Of a DNA stretch of 38,619 nt, positions 34,453-38,619 are shown piece after piece. The stretch spans positions 1-38,619 of the forward strand of contig NZ_JAGAYD010000215.1 of the NCBI RefSeq assembly GCF_017940685.1. The letters run 5' to 3'. Origin of the DNA: Butyrivibrio sp. Its GTDB lineage: Bacteria; Bacillota; Clostridia; Lachnospirales; Lachnospiraceae. Position 1 is the stretch's first letter; each line of letters starts with the position of its first letter. A program made the translations under genes and the position numbers. The notes beneath the pieces were generated by a model. It had not been told where the DNA came from. It saw only the letters and a list, made by a program, of their open reading frames with translations, and did not search any database.

Positions 34453-35460
34453 TTGTCTAACGAAAACAGAAAAATAACAATTAAAGATGTGGCTAGAGAA
34501 GCGGGGGTATCAATATCTACTGTTTCCAATGCCTTGAATAATGTGAATGTTCTTCACCCTGATACCAAGGAGAGGATCCTGGAGGTAGCCAGAAGGCTTA
34601 ACTATACTCCAAACCTTAATGGCAGGAATTTAAAAGCTGGAGCTACCGGCGTTTTAGGTCTTTTCCTTGGTGCCATCAGAGGACCTTACTACGGCGAACT
34701 GTCTGATTCCATATACAACGCCTGCAAGGATAATGGATATGAGCTGGAAATCTTTTTAAGCTACGACGCCAGACATATCATGGCAAACATCATGGGACAC
34801 AGAGTTGATGGAGCTATTATCCTTAACGGAGCCATAGGCAGTGACCAGGTGGAGGTCCTCAAGAACCAGGGTATTCCAACTGTCTACATTGACAGGATCC
34901 TTGTAGGAGACAAGTCATCCAGCGTGGTGTTTGACTCCTACAATGGAGGACAGAAGGTTGCCAGGTTCCTTTTGGAGCTTGGTCACAAGAGATTCATGTT
35001 CATAGAAGGTGAAGTGACCAACTACGATGCTGGTGAGCGTAAAAAAGGCTTTTTTGATGAGCTTAAAAAAGCAGGCATCACCGTATCGGATGATTATATA
35101 TTACGTGGCGAATTTGAGCGAAAGGCTGCCTATGATTCTGTAACAGAATTTTTGGATTCAGGTAAGCCTTTGCCAGATGCTGTTTTTGCAGCCAATGACC
35201 TGAGTGCTATAGGTGCATCTGAGGCCTTCAGAGACGGAGGCGTAAGTGTTCCGGATCAGGTCAATGTCATAGGATGTGATGATATCGAGCTTACAAGACT
35301 TGTAAGCCCATCTATCACCACTATTCGTACCTTCTTTGAAAAGCAGGGCGTAATAGCAGTAGATAAGCTCGTTAAGATGATAAACGGAGAATCTGGCGAG
35401 CTGATAACCTTAAACGGAAGGATAATCCCGCGCGAGTCCACAAAAGCAAAGGATTCGTAA
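34453..35460 (+). CDS. LacI-family transcriptional regulator
   Basis: A 335-residue regulator. The N-terminal helix-turn-helix KDVAREAGVSISTVSNALNN is at about 10-29, with the hinge helix NLNGRNLKAG near 56-65 leading to the type-1 periplasmic-binding-protein-like sugar-sensing domain. TTG start. It lies in the same unit as the importer and the GH30 gene, and its stop overlaps the GH30 start (TAATG), so the two are co-translated. It is the likely reader of the three TAAAAACGTTTT palindromes. The effector sugar is unknown but should be the imported or hydrolysed sugar. Confidence 0.9.
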   Translation: MSNENRKITIKDVAREAGVSISTVSNALNNVNVLHPDTKERILEVARRLNYTPNLNGRNLKAGATGVLGLFLGAIRGPYYGELSDSIYNACKDNGYELEIFLSYDARHIMANIMGHRVDGAIILNGAIGSDQVEVLKNQGIPTVYIDRILVGDKSSSVVFDSYNGGQKVARFLLELGHKRFMFIEGEVTNYDAGERKKGFFDELKKAGITVSDDYILRGEFERKAAYDSVTEFLDSGKPLPDAVFAANDLSAIGASEAFRDGGVSVPDQVNVIGCDDIELTRLVSPSITTIRTFFEKQGVIAVDKLVKMINGESGELITLNGRIIPRESTKAKDS

Positions 35461-36797
35461 TGAAAAATATAAAAATTATCGAGACAGATACCAGCAGGGG
35501 CCTGTTCTGGGCACAGCAGAGCGCTGGAGAAGTCACTGCTGCTAAGGAAATGAAGCAGCTTGTCATCTATCCCGATGAAAAGGAGACCACCATCAGAGGT
35601 TTTGGAGGAGCCTTCACTGAGGCTGCAGCCCATACCTATATGTGCCTTCCGGAGGACAAAAAAGATAACCTCATCGAGGATCTTTATGGAGATTCTGGTC
35701 TTCGCTATACAATGGGGCGCATTCACATGAACAGCTGTGATTTTGCCCTTGGTAATTACACCTATATCGAAGAAGGGGATGAGACCTTAGACACCTTTGA
35801 TATCTCTCATGATAAAAAAGAGATCATTCCCATGATAGAGGCAGCTACCAAAAAGCTTGGCAGACAGCCGGTCCTTATGATGGCTCCATGGTCACCACCG
35901 CCATTTATGAAGACCAACGGAGAGATGAACCACGGCGGTAAGCTTAAAAGTGAGTATAAAGAGCTTTGGGCTAAGTACTATGTTAGATTTATAGAAGAGT
36001 ATAGAAGTATCGGAATAGATATTTCTTTTACATCCATCCAGAATGAACCCATGGCAACACAGACCTGGGATTCCTGCATTTACACGGCTCAGGATGAAGC
36101 AGAGTTTGTGGCAGATTACTTAGGGCCTGCTATGGAGAAGGCAGGACTTCTAGATAAGATGAAGATCTTTGTCTGGGATCACAACAAGGAAATCTCTTAT
36201 GTAAGACTAAAGGAAATCCTTGAAAGAAAGGGCGCAGAAAAGTATGTATCTGGCTGCGCAGTTCACTGGTACACAGGAGATCACTTTGAAAACCTCCATC
36301 TCATAAAAAAGCATTTCCCTGAAAAAGAGATCTTTTTTACGGAAGGCTGTGTTGAGTATTCAAGGCTTTCTGATGCCAGCGATGTACAGAACGCAGAGAT
36401 GTACGCCCACCAGATGATCGGAAATCTAAAGGGCGGAATAACAGCAATCTTTGACTGGAACCTGATCGTTGACTTTAAGGGAGGCCCAAATCACGTAGGA
36501 AACTACTGCGATGCTCCCATAAAGGCTCTTGAATCCGGCAAAGACTATGAGAAAAAGCTGTCCTACTATTACATTGGCCATATGACAAGGTACATAAAGG
36601 AAGGTGCAAATCTTATCTGGAGCAGTAATTATACAGATAAGCTTGACGCGTTAGCTTCTCTTAATCCAGATGGGCAGCGGGTAGTTGTCATACTTAATAA
36701 GTCTGGTGAGGAGCTTCCTGTAGAACTTCGTGAAGGCGATGAATCTACAAGACTTACACTTGCGCCTCACTCCATACAGACAGTATTATATGAGTAA
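35460..36797 (+). CDS. Cytoplasmic GH30-family glycoside hydrolase
   Basis: A 445-residue retaining glycosidase of family GH30. The acid/base is E196 in SIQNEP and the nucleophile is E295 in FFTEGC, on the two usual strands of the (beta/alpha)8 barrel; other family blocks are GFGGAFTEAAA (near 42-52), MAPWSPPPFMK and HWYTGDHFE. The C-terminal beta-domain ends QTVLYE. There is no signal peptide, so it acts on a substrate brought in by the ABC importer, splitting a beta-linked di- or oligosaccharide. Family members include glucosylceramidases, beta-1,6-glucanases and xylanases, and the subfamily cannot be fixed by eye. The ATG shares a base with the LacI-type stop codon. Confidence 0.9.
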   Translation: MKNIKIIETDTSRGLFWAQQSAGEVTAAKEMKQLVIYPDEKETTIRGFGGAFTEAAAHTYMCLPEDKKDNLIEDLYGDSGLRYTMGRIHMNSCDFALGNYTYIEEGDETLDTFDISHDKKEIIPMIEAATKKLGRQPVLMMAPWSPPPFMKTNGEMNHGGKLKSEYKELWAKYYVRFIEEYRSIGIDISFTSIQNEPMATQTWDSCIYTAQDEAEFVADYLGPAMEKAGLLDKMKIFVWDHNKEISYVRLKEILERKGAEKYVSGCAVHWYTGDHFENLHLIKKHFPEKEIFFTEGCVEYSRLSDASDVQNAEMYAHQMIGNLKGGITAIFDWNLIVDFKGGPNHVGNYCDAPIKALESGKDYEKKLSYYYIGHMTRYIKEGANLIWSSNYTDKLDALASLNPDGQRVVVILNKSGEELPVELREGDESTRLTLAPHSIQTVLYE

Positions 36798-36805
36798 AAG
36801 AAAAT

Positions 36806-36852
36806 GAACCCTTTGAAATACGCTGCTTAACAGGCGTTATTTCCAAGGGTTC
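36806..36852 (+). promoter_or_regulatory. Long hairpin before the MATE gene
   Basis: GAACCCTT (36806-36813) pairs with AAGGGTTC (36845-36852); after one mismatch, GAAATA and CGC pair with GCG-T-TATTTC (36834-36843), with one bulged T and a ten-base loop. The 3' arm includes the AAGGG ribosome binding site (36845-36849) of the MATE gene. The sequence after it is poor in T, so it is a weak terminator for the GH30 gene; it could instead control translation. Confidence 0.6.
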
Positions 36853-36856
36853 TGTT

Positions 36857-38209
36857 ATGGATAAAACTATGATAGATAACAAGGCTTTTTACAAAAACCT
36901 CATAACGATAGCTCTTCCCATTGCGCTTCAGAGCCTGATGCTGGCACTGGTTGCAGCCTGCGATGCGCTGATGCTTGGAAGAGTAGCCCAGATACAGATG
37001 ACTGCAGTATCTTTGGCGACGCAGATCCAGTTTGTGCAGAATATGTTTCTTTCTTCAGCTACTGCTGCTGGAGCTATTTTGGGAGCCCAATACTGGGGCA
37101 AGGGTGATAAGAAGGCGCTTGAGAACATCTTTAACATCATGCTGCTGTTTTGTGGCATTGTCTCAGTGCTTTTCTTTCTGGCCTGCGAGTTTAGTCCACA
37201 GGTTCTTATGGGGATATTTGCGGCTGACAAAGATCTTATCAGGATCGGCAGTGATTACCTTCGCATTGCTGGATGGTCTTATCTTATAACTGGTGTATCT
37301 CAGTGCTATCTTACCATCATGAAGGTCACTGAGAGAGTTAAGGCAGGAGCTGCCATAAGCTCCGCTGCAGTTGTTATCAATATCATCTTTAATGCAGTGT
37401 TCATTTTTGGAATGTTTGGTCTTCCAAGGATGGAGGCAAGAGGAGCTGCCATTTCAACTACTATTGCAAGGATCTGCGAGCTGGCTTTATGTCTTTTCAT
37501 ATCGGCGAAGCCCTCTTATATCAGACCAGCTCTCTCAAGGCTGTTTAAGATACCAAAAGAGCTGTTCTTTGATTTTATGAAACAGTGCCTGCCTCTTATG
37601 GGTGGGTGCCTGTGCTGGGGCGTAGGATTTACATCATACACTGCCATCATGGGACATATGGGAGTTGATGCTGCTGCAGCCAATTCAATTGCAGCTGTTG
37701 TGAGAGACCTTGTATGCTGCATGTGCAATGGTATCGGAAGCGCTGCAGGGATCATCGTTGGTAACGAGCTTGGAGCGGGAAGGCTTGAACTTGGGAAAAA
37801 ATATGGCCTGAAGCTAAAGAATATTTCCTTTGTCATTGGCTTTATCTCAACAGCCATAGTACTTGCTGTTACCCCCATTGTGGTGGGCGGCGTTATATTG
37901 ACGGACCAGGCAAGAGAATACCTCATTTGGATGATGGTGATCATGTCATTCTACATGATCGGAAGATGCGTAAACACTGTAACTATCAACGGAGTTCTTG
38001 ACGGCGGCGGAGATACTATTTTTGATCTGTACAGCCTTGTGGTGTGCATGTGGATGATAGCGATACCGCTGGCTTTGTGCGGAGCCTTTGTTTTCCACTG
38101 GTCACCCCTTGCGGTATATGCCTGCACATGCCTTGATGAAGTTGGAAAAATCCCCTGGGTCATGCTAAGGGTAAAGAAATATAAGTGGGTTAGAGACCTT
38201 ACAAGGTAA
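36857..38209 (+). CDS. MATE-family multidrug/cation antiporter
   Basis: A 450-residue membrane protein with about 12 spans, usual for the MATE branch of the MOP superfamily. The beginning NLITIALPIALQSLMLALVAACDALMLGRV and the repeat of this layout in the second half (SYTAIMGHMGVDAAAANSIA) fit sodium- or proton-coupled drug efflux proteins. It is 59 bases after the GH30 stop, with a hairpin between them, so it may be transcribed separately. The ATG at 36857 is used; an in-frame ATG four codons later is possible. The substrate is unknown; a link to the sugar unit is not evident. Confidence 0.9.
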   Translation: MDKTMIDNKAFYKNLITIALPIALQSLMLALVAACDALMLGRVAQIQMTAVSLATQIQFVQNMFLSSATAAGAILGAQYWGKGDKKALENIFNIMLLFCGIVSVLFFLACEFSPQVLMGIFAADKDLIRIGSDYLRIAGWSYLITGVSQCYLTIMKVTERVKAGAAISSAAVVINIIFNAVFIFGMFGLPRMEARGAAISTTIARICELALCLFISAKPSYIRPALSRLFKIPKELFFDFMKQCLPLMGGCLCWGVGFTSYTAIMGHMGVDAAAANSIAAVVRDLVCCMCNGIGSAAGIIVGNELGAGRLELGKKYGLKLKNISFVIGFISTAIVLAVTPIVVGGVILTDQAREYLIWMMVIMSFYMIGRCVNTVTINGVLDGGGDTIFDLYSLVVCMWMIAIPLALCGAFVFHWSPLAVYACTCLDEVGKIPWVMLRVKKYKWVRDLTR

Positions 38210-38213
38210 TTAA

Positions 38214-38243
38214 TTGGCACGAAAAACGACTATGAGATATAAT
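38214..38243 (+). promoter_or_regulatory. Promoter of the ParB-like gene
   Basis: TTGGCA (38214-38219, one mismatch to consensus), 18 bases, TATAAT (38238-38243, perfect). The -10 is in the loop of the inverted repeat at 38225-38258. Predicted transcript start is about 38250. Confidence 0.65.
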
Positions 38244-38258
38244 TATTTCATAGTCGTT
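38225..38258. terminator. Inverted repeat: terminator of the MATE gene and/or operator
   Basis: AACGACTATGA (38225-38235) and TCATAGTCGTT (38248-38258) form a perfect 11-bp stem with a 12-base loop, followed by ATTT. As RNA it can end MATE transcription. As DNA it brackets the -10 of the next gene's promoter and could be bound by a dimeric repressor. Confidence 0.6.
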
Positions 38259-38293
38259 ATTTAGTTAATGTCAACCTGTGAAAGGATGCGCAT

Positions 38294-38619
38294 ATGCCAA
38301 AAAGGACTGAGTTTGAAGAGTGGTTATACAATGAGATAGAGAGTCAGAAGGGACTGTATGTTCCTGTAACAGCCAGTATTTTTGAAAGGCTTCTGATCAC
38401 AAAACTTCCCTGTGACAAGATCCATCCAAATCCCGAGGATGAATTTTGCTTTCCTGAGATTGGACCGAGCTTTCGGATAATATCCAATTATGTAAATGAG
38501 TTCAGGGAGAACGCTCAAAACGGATATCCTGCAATTCAGGAGCCCCTGATGGTTGGTAAGGTTCATCCCAGCGGATACATGCTGATCAATGGTCATCACA
38601 GGTGGGCAGCAGCCATGAA
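38294..38619 (+). CDS. ParB-like nuclease-domain protein, 3' end cut by window
   Basis: An open frame of 108 codons runs from ATG 38294 to the window end, preceded by AAAGGA seven bases upstream. After about 45 residues it reads IHPNPEDEF, then PLMVGKVHPSGYMLINGHHRWAAAM, the order of the ParB/Spo0J/Srx-type domain, whose (D/N)GHHR(W/Y)xAA loop is the nucleotide-binding hallmark. The C-terminal part lies beyond the window, so DNA-segregation, nuclease or free-standing uses cannot be told apart. A minus-strand open frame on the same stretch has no motif and is taken as a shadow. It has its own good promoter. Confidence 0.65.
   Translation, partial: MPKRTEFEEWLYNEIESQKGLYVPVTASIFERLLITKLPCDKIHPNPEDEFCFPEIGPSFRIISNYVNEFRENAQNGYPAIQEPLMVGKVHPSGYMLINGHHRWAAAM

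Noticed and set aside
38324-38599. 91-residue minus-strand open frame at the window end
   Set aside because: The plus strand has a start with ribosome binding site and promoter and shows the ParB-like NGHHRW motif.
1-38619. tRNA, rRNA, insertion sequence, integrase or prophage genes
   Set aside because: None seen: gene spacing is tight, no transposase or integrase motifs, and no cloverleaf-like intergenic segment was found by eye.

Overview
The window looks like a chromosomal stretch from a Gram-positive anaerobe, most probably a Lachnospiraceae member close to Butyrivibrio. This is inferred from the low-to-moderate GC, strong GGAGG ribosome binding sites with occasional TTG/GTG starts, a long glycan locus full of clostridial-type enzymes, a soluble sensory [FeFe]-hydrogenase and a sugar importer without its own ATPase. 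No 16S rRNA or other marker is present, so the genus is a guess. I saw no tRNA, rRNA, CRISPR array, insertion sequence or prophage gene.

Region 1 (1-26238) is one long, same-strand, tightly packed cell-surface polysaccharide (capsule/EPS) locus that enters the window already running. It holds four GT4 glycosyltransferases, two asparagine-synthase-type amidotransferases, an MBOAT acyltransferase with an SGNH-like partner, three GT11 (fucosyltransferase-type) enzymes, two GT2 enzymes, one GT17, one DUF5672 protein, a pyruvyl transferase, a Wzy-like polymerase, a DUF6056 membrane protein, a Wzx-type flippase, a separate ABC-type flippase and a GH88/GH105-like hydrolase. Most genes overlap or lie within about 25 bases of each other. 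A promoter with a perfect -10 at 11343-11371 probably starts a second transcription unit at the first GT11 gene. The inferred product is a complex glycan carrying fucose-like residues, amidated sugar acids, acyl groups and pyruvate ketals. No priming transferase, chain-length regulator or nucleotide-sugar synthesis gene is in the window.

Region 2 (26258-30019) has a sodium:neurotransmitter-symporter-family transporter co-directional with the glycan locus, then an 85-residue orphan protein behind a repeat-rich leader, then, on the minus strand, a 649-residue soluble protein joining ferredoxin-like clusters, a sensory [FeFe]-hydrogenase domain, another 4Fe-4S domain and a chemoreceptor signalling domain. 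A perfect 12-bp hairpin separates the two convergent genes.

Region 3 (30020-36797) is a carbohydrate-use unit: two CUT1-type permeases, a solute-binding lipoprotein, a LacI-family repressor and a cytoplasmic GH30 glycosidase. Three near-identical palindromes lie before the first permease (two, 120 bp apart) and before the binding protein (one). They are the likely operators for the LacI-type regulator, although CcpA is an alternative reader. The repressor and GH30 gene have their own extended -10 promoter.

Region 4 (36798-38619) has a MATE transporter whose ribosome binding site lies in a long hairpin, and the start of a ParB-like-domain protein cut by the window end, whose promoter -10 lies inside an inverted repeat.
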